A program made the translations under genes and the position numbers. A stretch of 8,668 nt of DNA, taken from the NCBI GenBank assembly GCA_002427845.1, contig DIYZ01000201.1, positions 48,776-57,443 of the forward strand, written 5' to 3'. The DNA comes from Chloracidobacterium sp. UBA6041. Its GTDB lineage: Bacteria > Acidobacteriota > Blastocatellia > Pyrinomonadales > Pyrinomonadaceae. The notes beneath the pieces are model-generated. The model made no database searches, had not been told where the DNA came from, and saw only the letters and a list, made by a program, of their open reading frames with translations. Within the stretch, counting starts at the first letter, position 1, and every line of letters begins with the position of its first letter. Positions 1 through 6,686 of this stretch are shown piece after piece.

Positions 1-1
1 G

Positions 2-1243
2 TACGAAGGTCAATTCAAGATAGCTGGTATGGTCTTGAAGGCGCTCGAAGACAAAACGTATCGCGGCGCAATGATTGCTTCCCCGTCCATTCCCTGGGGC
101 GGTGGCCCGAATGCGAATGAGAATAGCCTGAGTGGCTACCATGCTGTCTGGGCGCGCGATCTTTATCAAGTGGCAACGGCGTTTCACGCGATGGGCGATC
201 GGGCCAGCGCAAATCGCGCGCTCGATTACCTGTTCGAGAGACAACAAAAGCCGGATGGCAGTTTTCCACAAAACTCGTGGGTGGACGGCCGGCCAGTAGG
301 CGGTGGGTTGCAAATGGACGAAACCGCCTTTCCTCTCGTGCTTGCCTACCAGTTGCAGCGCGCCGACAGAAACACCTGGCTGAAACATATCAAGCCGGCC
401 GCGGATTTCATTCTTCGCAAAGGTCCATACACCGAGCAGGAGCGTTGGGAAGAGAAGGCGGGTTACTCCCCGGCTACCATTGCCGCTGAAATTGCCGGCC
501 TGGTTTGCGCGGCGCGAATCGCCGCTCTTAACGACGATAGGCAATCAGCGCAAACCTATTTGATGAAAGCGGATAGTTGGGCGTCGAGCCTTGATCGTTG
601 GACCGCAACTTCCAATGGGCCACTCGCCAGGGGCAACTATTATCTGCGCATTACGGAGAACGATAGTCCCAACGATGGCGGCAAAATCGAAATCAATAGT
701 GGGGGCGGTACTTACGATGAGCGCGAGATCGTCGACGCGGGGTTTTTGGAGTTAGTGAGACTTGGAATCAAACGCCCCGAAGATCCATTGATTGTCAGGT
801 CGCTTGCCATAGTAGACAGATTGATCAAGGTGGAGACCCCGGGCGGTTCGGGCTGGTACCGCTACAATCACGATGCCTACGGTGAAAGACCCAACGGTAG
901 TGATTACGACGGCCGCAAAGGCGTGGGACGATTGTGGACATTACTCACCGGCGAGCGCGGCGAATACGACGTGGCTCGTGGAGATCTTGTTGCCGCCCGA
1001 AAGCAGCTCGACGCGATGATGGCTTTCGCGAACGACGGGTTGATGATCCCTGAGCAGGTTTGGGATCGTAAGGAAAGCCCGCGCCCCGAATTTCGTTTTG
1101 GCGAAGGCACTGGCTCCGCCACACCGCTGGCGTGGTCCATGGCGCAATTTATTCGTCTCGCTGTAAACGTGAAACAAGGGCATAATGTCGAAACTCCGAA
1201 CGCAGTAGCGGCGCGATATCTTCACGGATCAACAAACCATTGA
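2..1243 (+). CDS. Glycoside hydrolase family 15 (glucoamylase-type) enzyme, 5'-truncated
   Basis: This is the C-terminal catalytic part of a GH15 enzyme, which releases glucose from the non-reducing ends of starch or maltodextrins by inverting hydrolysis. The frame is open from base 2, before the ATG at 29, and that region already reads as family sequence (KALEDKTYRGAMIASPSIPWG). The true start therefore lies outside the window, and any signal peptide and N-terminal beta-sandwich domain would be missing here. Numbered from the Met at 29, visible GH15 motifs are WARD (41-44), QMDE (95-98), RWEE followed by GYSP (general acid expected at Glu141/142), and PEQVWD with Glu342 as the expected general base. 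The alpha/alpha-toroid end FGEGTGSATPLAWSMAQFIRLA is intact. The stop TGA (1241-1243) overlaps the next gene's ATG, so the two are probably translationally coupled. Family assignment is firm; the exact substrate (starch, maltose, isomaltose or other glucoside) is inferred. Confidence 0.93.
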   Translation, partial: YEGQFKIAGMVLKALEDKTYRGAMIASPSIPWGGGPNANENSLSGYHAVWARDLYQVATAFHAMGDRASANRALDYLFERQQKPDGSFPQNSWVDGRPVGGGLQMDETAFPLVLAYQLQRADRNTWLKHIKPAADFILRKGPYTEQERWEEKAGYSPATIAAEIAGLVCAARIAALNDDRQSAQTYLMKADSWASSLDRWTATSNGPLARGNYYLRITENDSPNDGGKIEINSGGGTYDEREIVDAGFLELVRLGIKRPEDPLIVRSLAIVDRLIKVETPGGSGWYRYNHDAYGERPNGSDYDGRKGVGRLWTLLTGERGEYDVARGDLVAARKQLDAMMAFANDGLMIPEQVWDRKESPRPEFRFGEGTGSATPLAWSMAQFIRLAVNVKQGHNVETPNAVAARYLHGSTNH

Positions 1244-2232
1244 TGTTTGCTGCAAAAGACAAATCACTCGAACCAGAGTCCGAGCTTGTTTTCGCGGCCG
1301 ATCTTGGCGGTACACACCTGCGCGTGGCCGCAGTGGATCGGCAGGGCAGGGTTCATTGCAGGCTTATGCAGCCAACTCCGCAAGCAGAGAAGCCGGATGA
1401 AATTGTGCATGCGCTAATCGACGCCGCTCGTGAATGCGAGCGCCAGACAGCCGGAAAAGGCGGAAAGATTTCCGCAGTATCAGTTGTTGTCCCCGGTACC
1501 GTTAACGATGCTGAAAGGTTAGTTGTTAAAGCACCCAACGTCCCATCTCTTGATGGTTTTCGTCTGGCGGCCGCACTGGAAACCGAACTAGAGTGGCCGG
1601 CCATTTTGGAGAACGATGCCAACGCCGCGGCAATCGGCGAGATGTGGCGAGGCGCTGGGCGAGGGTACAGTGCCATCATCTGTGTCATGCTCGGAACAGG
1701 TGTCGGCGGAGGAATCATTCTTGATGGAAAACTCTGGCGCGGCGCTGACGGCTCCGCCGCGGAAATCGGGCACATGGGTGTGGACCCATTTGCCGGCGTT
1801 GCCTGCGCCTGTGGCAGCCACGGTTGTCTTGAAGTCTATGCATCGGCAACGGCGATTGTGAGAATGACGCGTGAAGCAAGACCACGCTATCCGAATTCGC
1901 TGCTACATATGACTGAAGATCTGAACTCGGAAAAAGTTTACCAGGCTGGCTTGGAAGGTGACGAACTCTCGCTGGAAGTTTTTAGACGGATGGGTGTTTA
2001 TCTTGGAATTGGTGTCGCGAGTCTCATTAACATACTTAATCCCGAAATCGTTGTTATCGGCGGTGGCTTGTCAAACGGATGGGATCTGTTTGCGAAACAC
2101 ATGCGCCAGCAGGTAATTGAGCGAGCGTTTCCAATACCGGCGCGCCGTGTGAAGATCGTTCGTGCTGAATGTGGCGACGACGCCGGCTTGCTTGGCGCTG
2201 CGCGACTTGCATTTACAAACTCACCAACATGA
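1243..2232 (+). CDS. ROK-family sugar kinase, probable glucokinase
   Basis: This 329-aa protein is a complete ROK (repressor, ORF, kinase) family member. It probably phosphorylates glucose with ATP in the cytoplasm. Motifs, numbered from the ATG at 1243, are the phosphate-binding DLGGTHLR (20-27), the sugar-binding and catalytic ENDANAAA with Asp125 as base, and GTGVGGGI. The ROK zinc site is H177 in EIGHMG followed by C188-x-C190-G-x-x-G-C195-x-E. There is no N-terminal helix-turn-helix, so it is a kinase rather than a ROK repressor. A TTG at 1240 is in frame just upstream, but the ATG at 1243 is preferred because it overlaps the GH15 stop as TGATG. Pairing with glucoamylase upstream and alpha-glucosidase downstream supports glucose as the substrate. 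N-acetylglucosamine, mannose or fructose kinase cannot be excluded from sequence alone. Confidence 0.92.
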   Translation: MFAAKDKSLEPESELVFAADLGGTHLRVAAVDRQGRVHCRLMQPTPQAEKPDEIVHALIDAARECERQTAGKGGKISAVSVVVPGTVNDAERLVVKAPNVPSLDGFRLAAALETELEWPAILENDANAAAIGEMWRGAGRGYSAIICVMLGTGVGGGIILDGKLWRGADGSAAEIGHMGVDPFAGVACACGSHGCLEVYASATAIVRMTREARPRYPNSLLHMTEDLNSEKVYQAGLEGDELSLEVFRRMGVYLGIGVASLINILNPEIVVIGGGLSNGWDLFAKHMRQQVIERAFPIPARRVKIVRAECGDDAGLLGAARLAFTNSPT

Positions 2233-2248
2233 TCAAATGCATTGGTGG

Positions 2249-2395
2249 GTTTAGAGGGCGGACTTGTCCGCCGGCTTAACGAGATCGAGCAGTTTAGAGG
2301 GCGAACTTGATCGGGCGGCTTAACGAGATCGACCAGTTTAGAGGGCGGACTTGTCCGCCGGTTCTGATCCAGCCGGACAAGTCCGGCATCTAAAC
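2249..2395. repeat. Cluster of REP-like palindromic repeats between kinase and alpha-glucosidase genes
   Basis: Three direct units begin with GTTTAGAGGGCG at 2249, 2292 and 2336 (spacing 43 and 44 nt). The first two also share a tail, CTTAACGAGATCGA. A fourth unit at 2372-2395 lies in reverse orientation and ends CATCTAAAC. Units 1 and 3 contain the perfect hairpin GGCGGAC-TT-GTCCGCC (2257-2272 and 2344-2359). The inverted unit has GCCGGAC-AA-GTCCGGC (2372-2387). Unit 2 (2292-2335) is degenerate and cannot form the hairpin. Units 3 and 4 together form a long inverted repeat (2336-2395) that could fold into one large structure. No T-run follows, so a classic intrinsic terminator is unlikely. 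Roles in mRNA stabilisation, attenuation between genes, or being a REP/RAYT-type element are possible but not shown. Confidence 0.85.
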
Positions 2396-2421
2396 GGTTC
2401 AATCGACACCTTACGATTCGT

Positions 2422-4893
2422 ATGAAAAGATTTTCAGTAATTCTTCTGTGCCTGTTTGGTCTCAGCCTGGCAGTCCGCGGGCAGGACATCACCACGCTGG
2501 AGAAGATCGGCGCGGTCTCCGGTTTCACGAAATCCGAAAACACTGTCGTCATTAACTGCCGGGACAACTCCCAGGTTCAAGTTACACTTCTCGCTCCCGA
2601 TCTTGTGCGCATACGCGCGTCCTTCGCCAAGCCGCTTCCGGCGAGGGATCACTCATGGGCAATAGCCAAAACTGATTGGCCAACTCCGCGCTGGAGTTTG
2701 GCCGAAACCCCGGACTCTATCGTCATTAGGACGGATGAGATCGAGACGGTTGTTCACCGTTCTCCTTTGCTCATCGAATTTCGCGACGCAAAGACGCATA
2801 CCGTAATCAATGTTGATGAGCAACCGATGGCCTACGATGCCAGGGGCCTGCTGACGGGAATGATGTTCGACCCGAGCGCCGGAACTTTTGTTGCAGCCGC
2901 AAAAAAGGTTGGTTTTGACGAGCACTTTTACGGCCTGGGGGAGAAGACTGCACGGCTGGACAAGCGGCGCAGCTCGTTTGTGAATTGGAATTCCGATACA
3001 CCGGGATACGGAGAGGGCAAAGATCCGATTTACCAGACGGTGCCGTTTTATACTGGTGTGCAAAACGGTCTTGCCTATGGCATCTTTTTCGACAACAGCT
3101 ATCGCAGCTATTTTGATTTCGCTAAGTCGTCGCAGCAGCGAGTGTGGTTTGGCGCTGAAGGCGGTGAGCTGAATTATTACTTTTTCTATGGGCCTTCGTT
3201 AAAGAAAATACTCAATCGCTATGCGGACCTCACCGGTCATATGCCACTGCCGCCACTCTGGGCGCTCGGCAATCAGCAGAGCCGTTGGAGCTATTATCCC
3301 GACACGATGGTGGAAGAAGTCGTCCGCGAATATCGCAAGCGAGATCTGCCGCTCGATGTGCTTCACCTCGATATCGATTACATGCAGAATTACCGCGTGT
3401 TCACCTGGGACAGAAACCGCTTCGCAAATCCCCGGAGACTGAGCGACAACCTTGCGAAACAGGGTGTAAAGCTGATCACAATTGTCGACCCCGGAGTCAA
3501 GTATCAGCCAGTCGCGAAAAGCGCGGCAGTCGTCACCTCAATTACGCCGGAACTCGAGCCACAGGAGCAACGCTATTACGTCTTCGACCAGGGAGTGCAG
3601 AAGAACTATTTTCAGAAGCGCAAGAGCGGTGAGCTGTTCGTTCCCAAAGTTTGGCCGGGCGAGAGTGTCTTCGTTGATTTCACGCTTCCCGATGCCCGCG
3701 AGTGGTGGGGCGGTTTGCATCGGGCATACACCGACAACGGCGTCGCGGGAATCTGGAACGATATGAATGAGCCGTCCGACTTTGTGGATCAGACTGGCAA
3801 GAATCAGATTGACGTAGTGAGCCATGACGAGGGTGACAATTCAACGCACGCGAAGAACCGAAATGTGTTTGCTCTCTTGATGGCCCGAGCCACGTATGAA
3901 GGACTTGAACGGCTGCGACCTAATCAGAGGCCGTACGTGATCACGCGTGCCGCTTATGCGGGAATCCAACGCTATTCCACGATGTGGACGGGCGATACGA
4001 ATAGCACCTGGGAGGCACTCGCGCTGAACATACCTATGTTTACCACGTTGGGAATGTCGGGCGAGCCTTTCGTTGGCAGTGACGTCGGCGGGTTCATCGG
4101 CCGCGGTAATGGCGAACTACTGGTTCGTTCTTATCAGGTAAGTTTTCTGGCGCCCTTTTGCCGCAATCACAAAGTTATTGACGGCTATGATCAAGAGCCG
4201 TGGCGCTTCGGCAAGTATTATGAAGACATCATTCGCAAGTACTTGAAACTTCGCTATCAGTTGCTGCCGTTTCTCTACACGACTTTGGAAGAGTCGCATC
4301 GCACGGGCGTGCCACTTTTTCGTCCCCTGGTTTTGAATTATCAGGACGATCCCAATACTTACAATCTTGATGACGAATTCATGATTGGAAACGATCTGCT
4401 GGTAGCGCCCATACTTAAACCTGACGTTACGCGACGTTTGGTCTACCTGCCAAAAGGCACCTGGTACGACTATTGGACCAACAAGAAGTATGAAGGGGGA
4501 ACGACGATCTCCGTTGATGCCCCTTTGGAGACTGTGCCGATGTTTGTTCGTGGCGGAGCCATAATTGCGATGGCCCCGGCAATGAACTACGTCGGAGAAA
4601 AGCCGGTGGATCCGATTACCTTCAACGTCTACGCGGATGAAAATGGTTCCTCAGCGGGGACTCTGTATGAAGACGATGGAATCAGTCCTCGTTACAAAAA
4701 AGGAGAATTTCGCCGTACCAGTGTGAAATCCGAGCGAGCAGCCGGAGGCTACGCGGTAACCGTGGCAGCGCCGGAGGGTAGTTATAAACCGGGAACTCGT
4801 CGGCTGAGTTTCGCCATCAAGTCAGGGGGTCGTGCGCCCAGGATCGTGACCATCGCCGACGATGGAACAGCGCGCAAAGTGATCGTCAACTAA
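2422..4893 (+). CDS. Secreted GH31 alpha-glucosidase
   Basis: This 823-aa protein is a full-length GH31 retaining alpha-glucosidase or related alpha-glycosidase. Residues 1 to about 21 form a Sec signal peptide (MKR, hydrophobic core VILLCLFGLSLA, cleavage likely near VRG-QD). No lipobox is evident, so a periplasmic or released enzyme is expected. Next come the N-terminal beta-sandwich (mutarotase-like) domain and then the TIM barrel from about residue 272 (PLPPLWALGNQQSRWSYYPD). Asp319 lies in LDIDYM, the nucleophile Asp447 in GIWNDMNEPSDF, and the acid/base Asp525 in MWTGDTNSTW. C-terminal beta domains follow, including a DUF5110-like stretch (NVYADENGSSAGTLYEDDG). The ATG is chosen because it opens the signal peptide; no strong Shine-Dalgarno is seen. 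Its place after GH15 and a glucokinase suggests maltodextrin breakdown outside the cytoplasm. GH31 also contains xylosidases and transglycosylases, so substrate is inferred. Confidence 0.95.
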   Translation: MKRFSVILLCLFGLSLAVRGQDITTLEKIGAVSGFTKSENTVVINCRDNSQVQVTLLAPDLVRIRASFAKPLPARDHSWAIAKTDWPTPRWSLAETPDSIVIRTDEIETVVHRSPLLIEFRDAKTHTVINVDEQPMAYDARGLLTGMMFDPSAGTFVAAAKKVGFDEHFYGLGEKTARLDKRRSSFVNWNSDTPGYGEGKDPIYQTVPFYTGVQNGLAYGIFFDNSYRSYFDFAKSSQQRVWFGAEGGELNYYFFYGPSLKKILNRYADLTGHMPLPPLWALGNQQSRWSYYPDTMVEEVVREYRKRDLPLDVLHLDIDYMQNYRVFTWDRNRFANPRRLSDNLAKQGVKLITIVDPGVKYQPVAKSAAVVTSITPELEPQEQRYYVFDQGVQKNYFQKRKSGELFVPKVWPGESVFVDFTLPDAREWWGGLHRAYTDNGVAGIWNDMNEPSDFVDQTGKNQIDVVSHDEGDNSTHAKNRNVFALLMARATYEGLERLRPNQRPYVITRAAYAGIQRYSTMWTGDTNSTWEALALNIPMFTTLGMSGEPFVGSDVGGFIGRGNGELLVRSYQVSFLAPFCRNHKVIDGYDQEPWRFGKYYEDIIRKYLKLRYQLLPFLYTTLEESHRTGVPLFRPLVLNYQDDPNTYNLDDEFMIGNDLLVAPILKPDVTRRLVYLPKGTWYDYWTNKKYEGGTTISVDAPLETVPMFVRGGAIIAMAPAMNYVGEKPVDPITFNVYADENGSSAGTLYEDDGISPRYKKGEFRRTSVKSERAAGGYAVTVAAPEGSYKPGTRRLSFAIKSGGRAPRIVTIADDGTARKVIVN

Positions 4894-4926
4894 GATACTG
4901 ACGACTGTACAAAGGAATGTCTGATT

Positions 4927-5493
4927 ATGACCTGGATCAAGACGGTTTCTCCCGAAGACGACGAAAAGGTCAAGCATGCGATGGAGGCGCAGCGGGAATT
5001 GTATCCAGCTGAGTATGCGGTGCCGATTCATCCCACGCCGGATGGCCAATCTTCCAGTATCGTGGCGTCTCACAGTTTAATTCCTGACGCTCTCCATCAC
5101 GCGTTTGCGACGTTTGGGGTGTTGATGTCGCCGGAGTTGCCTTTGAGCCGGCGCCACCATGAAATGATCACGACCGTAGTTTCAGTAACCAATCGCTGTC
5201 ATTATTGAATCGAGTCGCACGCGGAGTTTCTGCGTCGAGTCACACTGGACGAAGAGCTGGTTGCAGCGTTACAAGAGAATTATCAGACTGCGCCGATTTC
5301 GCAACAGGAAAGGGTGATGCTTGATTACGTTGCGCAGTTAACGCGCGATGCCACGCAAATCGGTCGGCACGATCACGAGAGCCTCAGGGCGGTGGGCTTT
5401 GATGACCGGGCCATTCTTCAAATCACATTAATCGCTTCCTGGTTTAACTACATCAATCGCGTAGCAGACGCGCTCGGCGTGGGCCGAGACTAA
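4927..5493 (+). CDS. AhpD-like / CMD-family peroxidase-related protein, candidate selenoprotein (CxxU)
   Basis: Read through an in-frame TGA at 5206-5208, this is a 188-residue protein of the 'uncharacterized peroxidase-related enzyme' branch of the carboxymuconolactone decarboxylase/AhpD superfamily. These are all-helical thiol proteins that reduce peroxides. The AhpD signature is E-x11-C-x2-C-x3-H. Here it is Glu79, Cys91, His92, Tyr93, TGA (residue 94), Ile95, Glu96, Ser97, His98, so TGA replaces only the second redox cysteine. Downstream, 94 codons run uninterrupted to TAA with family-like sequence (AEFLRRV, QERVMLDYVAQLTRD, FNYINRVADALGVG). A Shine-Dalgarno AAAGGA (4911-4916) precedes the ATG. 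A SECIS-like hairpin follows the TGA. TGA serves as a normal stop in neighbouring genes, so code reassignment is unlikely. The alternative is a nonsense mutation or base-call error at a Cys codon (TGT/TGC to TGA). The gene starts 33 nt after the GH31 stop and may be co-transcribed with it. Confidence 0.8.
5206..5208 (+). other. In-frame TGA, proposed selenocysteine codon
   Basis: This TGA falls at residue 94 of the AhpD-like protein, at the second position of the CxxC motif (CHY-TGA-IESH). Homologues have Cys here. The reading frame and family similarity continue directly after it, with no frameshift. Selenocysteine at a redox Cys position is the hallmark of selenoprotein families. AhpD-like and CMD-domain selenoproteins have, as I recall, been reported in metagenomic surveys of bacterial selenoproteomes. 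Confidence 0.75.
5219..5235 (+). promoter_or_regulatory. Candidate bacterial SECIS element
   Basis: The transcript can fold as ACGCGGA-GTT-TCTGCGT, a 7-bp stem with one G-U pair and a GUU loop. If the top A-U pair opens, the loop becomes AGUUU. The stem starts at the 11th nucleotide after the TGA and the loop G is the 18th. In the E. coli fdhF SECIS the upper stem also starts about 11-12 nt after UGA and carries an apical loop with a G-U pair of bases read by SelB. Spacing, stem size and loop G/U therefore fit the bacterial pattern. The element lies inside coding sequence, as expected for bacteria. This was folded by eye, without energy calculation. Confidence 0.65.
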
Positions 5494-5542
5494 TTCGCCT
5501 GCCAGCAAAACCTCCGGACTCAAAACCGAAATTAAGAGGGGC

Positions 5543-5598
5543 AAGCGAAGCGGCACAAGCGAAGCGGCACAAGCGAAGCGGCACAAGCGAAGCGGCAC
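5543..5598. repeat. Four perfect tandem copies of a 14-bp repeat
   Basis: The unit AAGCGAAGCGGCAC is repeated exactly at 5543, 5557, 5571 and 5585, starting 49 nt after the selenoprotein stop. Each unit contains the near-duplication AAGCG/AAGCG. The period of 14 is not a multiple of three and no gene covers it, so this is a non-coding minisatellite. Perfect copy identity suggests recent expansion by slippage, and copy number may vary between strains. Confidence 0.93.
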
Positions 5599-5631
5599 AG
5601 GCTTCCTGCAGCGAATTCAGTCTGCAAAGGG

Positions 5632-5673
5632 TGCGACAGGTCGCAGCCGACCAAAGCGGTGACAGGTCACCGC
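5632..5673. repeat. Pair of REP-like palindromes (GAC-AG-GTC core)
   Basis: Two short hairpins lie in tandem: TGCGAC-AG-GTCGCA (5632-5645, 6-bp stem) and GCGGTGAC-AG-GTCACCGC (5656-5673, 8-bp stem). They are flanked by similar text (CTGCAAAGGG before, ACCAAAG between, ACTCCAAAGAG after), as in dispersed intergenic palindromes. On the reverse strand they encode a short peptide like CGDLSPLWSAATCR. I recall that peptide as a recurrent spurious 'protein' in soil acidobacterial and verrucomicrobial genomes. Confidence 0.75.
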
Positions 5674-5714
5674 ACTCCAAAGAGAGGCCCGTTTCAAACT
5701 GAACCAGTACCGTA

Positions 5715-5745
5715 ACGTGATTCGAAAAATCGTGTATTTTGTTTT
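5715..5745 (+). terminator. Probable intrinsic terminator downstream of the selenoprotein gene
   Basis: ACGTGATT (5715-5722) pairs with AATCGTGT (5728-5735) around a CGAAA loop, giving 8 bp with two G-U pairs. The T-rich tract ATTTTGTTTT (5736-5745) follows. The stem is AU-rich and not very stable, so efficiency may be modest. It lies 222 nt after the TAA at 5493 and 152 nt before the next gene, and would separate the glucan/AhpD transcript from the ytxJ group. Confidence 0.45.
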
Positions 5746-5790
5746 GTCCGCTCCCGGTTCTGTAGTCGAGATGTGCCGCCCCGTCGTGGT

Positions 5791-5817
5791 CAAACTGCAT
5801 CAGGCCAAACTGCATCA
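5791..5817. repeat. Two copies of a 12-bp direct repeat upstream of ytxJ
   Basis: CAAACTGCATCA occurs at 5791-5802 and 5806-5817, a period of 15 bp or about one and a half helical turns. It lies 80-107 nt upstream of the ytxJ start. A small inverted repeat CGATA-N6-TATCG follows at 5856-5871. Either could be a regulator site in the ytxJ promoter region, but no known operator is recognised. Confidence 0.35.
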
Positions 5818-5897
5818 TCAGTACGCTATTCTGCCTCACTTTGTGTGAATGCTACCGATAAGCTACTATCGAAGTATTCGTACAAGGGTCGGGGACA

Positions 5898-6242
5898 ATG
5901 GAAAAACTCTTCGTCAGAATCACTGATAAACAATCGTTTGAAGAATTGGCCGCACGCTCCAGGGAGCGGCCCATAGTTATCTTTAAGCATAGTTTGACTT
6001 GCCCTATTAGCTCCGCCGCCTACGATGAGATGGCTCAATTCGATGGTGAAGTTGCGCTAATTGAAGTGCAACGGGCGCGCGAACTGTCTACCGAGATCGA
6101 GAATCGATTGGGAGTTGCGCATGAATCACCCCAGGTCATTGTTTTGCGCAACGGACAAGTCTTTTGGAAGGCATCGCACTTTAAGGTAACGGCCGACGCC
6201 GTGACGAATGCGGTGAAGCAGGCGGGCGGGGGCAAGCAGTAG
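5898..6242 (+). CDS. ytxJ: YtxJ-type monothiol bacilliredoxin
   Basis: This 114-aa protein belongs to the YtxJ/BrxC family, thioredoxin-fold proteins of bacillithiol-using bacteria thought to remove bacillithiol from oxidised protein thiols in the cytoplasm. The diagnostic motif FKHSLTCPIS is present, with the single active cysteine Cys35 in TCPIS. A later SPQVIVLRNGQVFW segment supplies the expected cis-proline strand and beta-hairpin of the thioredoxin fold. Length matches the family. The ATG is preceded by a purine-rich GGGTCGGGG stretch. It stands 33 nt before the DUF971 gene and is probably co-transcribed with it. Its presence implies the host makes bacillithiol or a similar low-molecular-weight thiol, but no biosynthesis genes are in view. 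Confidence 0.9.
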   Translation: MEKLFVRITDKQSFEELAARSRERPIVIFKHSLTCPISSAAYDEMAQFDGEVALIEVQRARELSTEIENRLGVAHESPQVIVLRNGQVFWKASHFKVTADAVTNAVKQAGGGKQ

Positions 6243-6275
6243 CAGGGCGTATGCGGGGCTCGTTAACAGGAATCA

Positions 6276-6599
6276 ATGGTTGACTTAATTGAAAAGCGCG
6301 GAGTGGCGATTGAGCCGCGGGAGATCAAGCAGGATGGCGATTCCGGCCTGCGCATCACCTGGGCCGACGACTGCGTCTGCCTTTACACGGCGGCTGAATT
6401 GAGACGTGCCTGTCCGTGTGCCCAGTGCGTCAATGAGTGGACGGGCCAGCGCGTGCTAAAGCCGGAAGCAGTTTCTGACGAATTGACGATAGCCGACATA
6501 AGTATTGTTGGACGCTACGCCCTCAACTTTCGCTGGAGCGATGGACACGAAACAGGAATTTATAGCTTTCGCTATCTGCGGGAGTTGGGAGAACGATGA
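6276..6599 (+). CDS. DUF971 (GBBH-like N-terminal domain) zinc-site protein
   Basis: This 107-aa protein is a stand-alone DUF971 domain, the fold found at the N-terminus of gamma-butyrobetaine hydroxylase. Family features are ITWADDCVCLYTAAELRRACPC, then YALNFRWSDGHETGIYSFRYLREL. Cys46, Cys48, Cys51 and His91 match in order and spacing the Cys3-His zinc site of human GBBH (Cys38, Cys40, Cys43, His82). A bound zinc is therefore likely. Extra cysteines at 33 and 35 are also present. The dioxygenase domain is absent, so no hydroxylase activity is expected. Stand-alone DUF971 proteins are often found near iron-sulfur or Mrp-type genes and their function is unknown. A good AACAGGA Shine-Dalgarno precedes the ATG. 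Confidence 0.9.
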   Translation: MVDLIEKRGVAIEPREIKQDGDSGLRITWADDCVCLYTAAELRRACPCAQCVNEWTGQRVLKPEAVSDELTIADISIVGRYALNFRWSDGHETGIYSFRYLRELGER

Positions 6600-6686
6600 C
6601 AATTGAAAGCTTAGGGCAGGGAGCAAGGCGAAGAGCAAACACCCAGGCTAATTGATACGACTTTTTGCTCATCCCCAGGTTTAGCA

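Noticed and set aside
1240..1242. TTG as start of the ROK kinase
   Set aside because: It would add one residue only; the adjacent ATG at 1243 gives the common TGATG overlap.
2249..2361. CRISPR array
   Set aside because: The units are palindromic and nearly contiguous, only three in direct orientation. The sequence between the shared heads is itself repeated rather than unique spacer.
1998..2567. Reverse-strand 189-aa frame
   Set aside because: It runs over the kinase C-terminus, the repeat cluster and the GH31 signal peptide. Its repeated peptide (RRTSPPSK) just reflects the DNA repeats.
4927..5208. A 93-aa gene ending at TGA 5208, or a pseudogene
   Set aside because: The frame after the TGA stays intact and family-like for 94 codons, and the TGA sits precisely on a redox Cys position with a SECIS-like hairpin downstream. 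A simple mutation remains the main alternative.
5206..5208. TGA reassigned to an ordinary amino acid throughout the genome
   Set aside because: TGA ends the GH15, ROK and DUF971 genes at natural positions here, so it is a working stop codon.
5453..5839. Reverse-strand 128-aa frame
   Set aside because: It is made from the 14-bp tandem repeat and the GAC-AG-GTC palindromes (peptides such as CGDLSPLWSAATCR), so it is a repeat-derived artefact.
6633..6670. Inverted repeat GAGCAAA / TTTGCTC as a terminator
   Set aside because: The 24-nt loop and lack of a T-tract after the stem make an intrinsic terminator unlikely.
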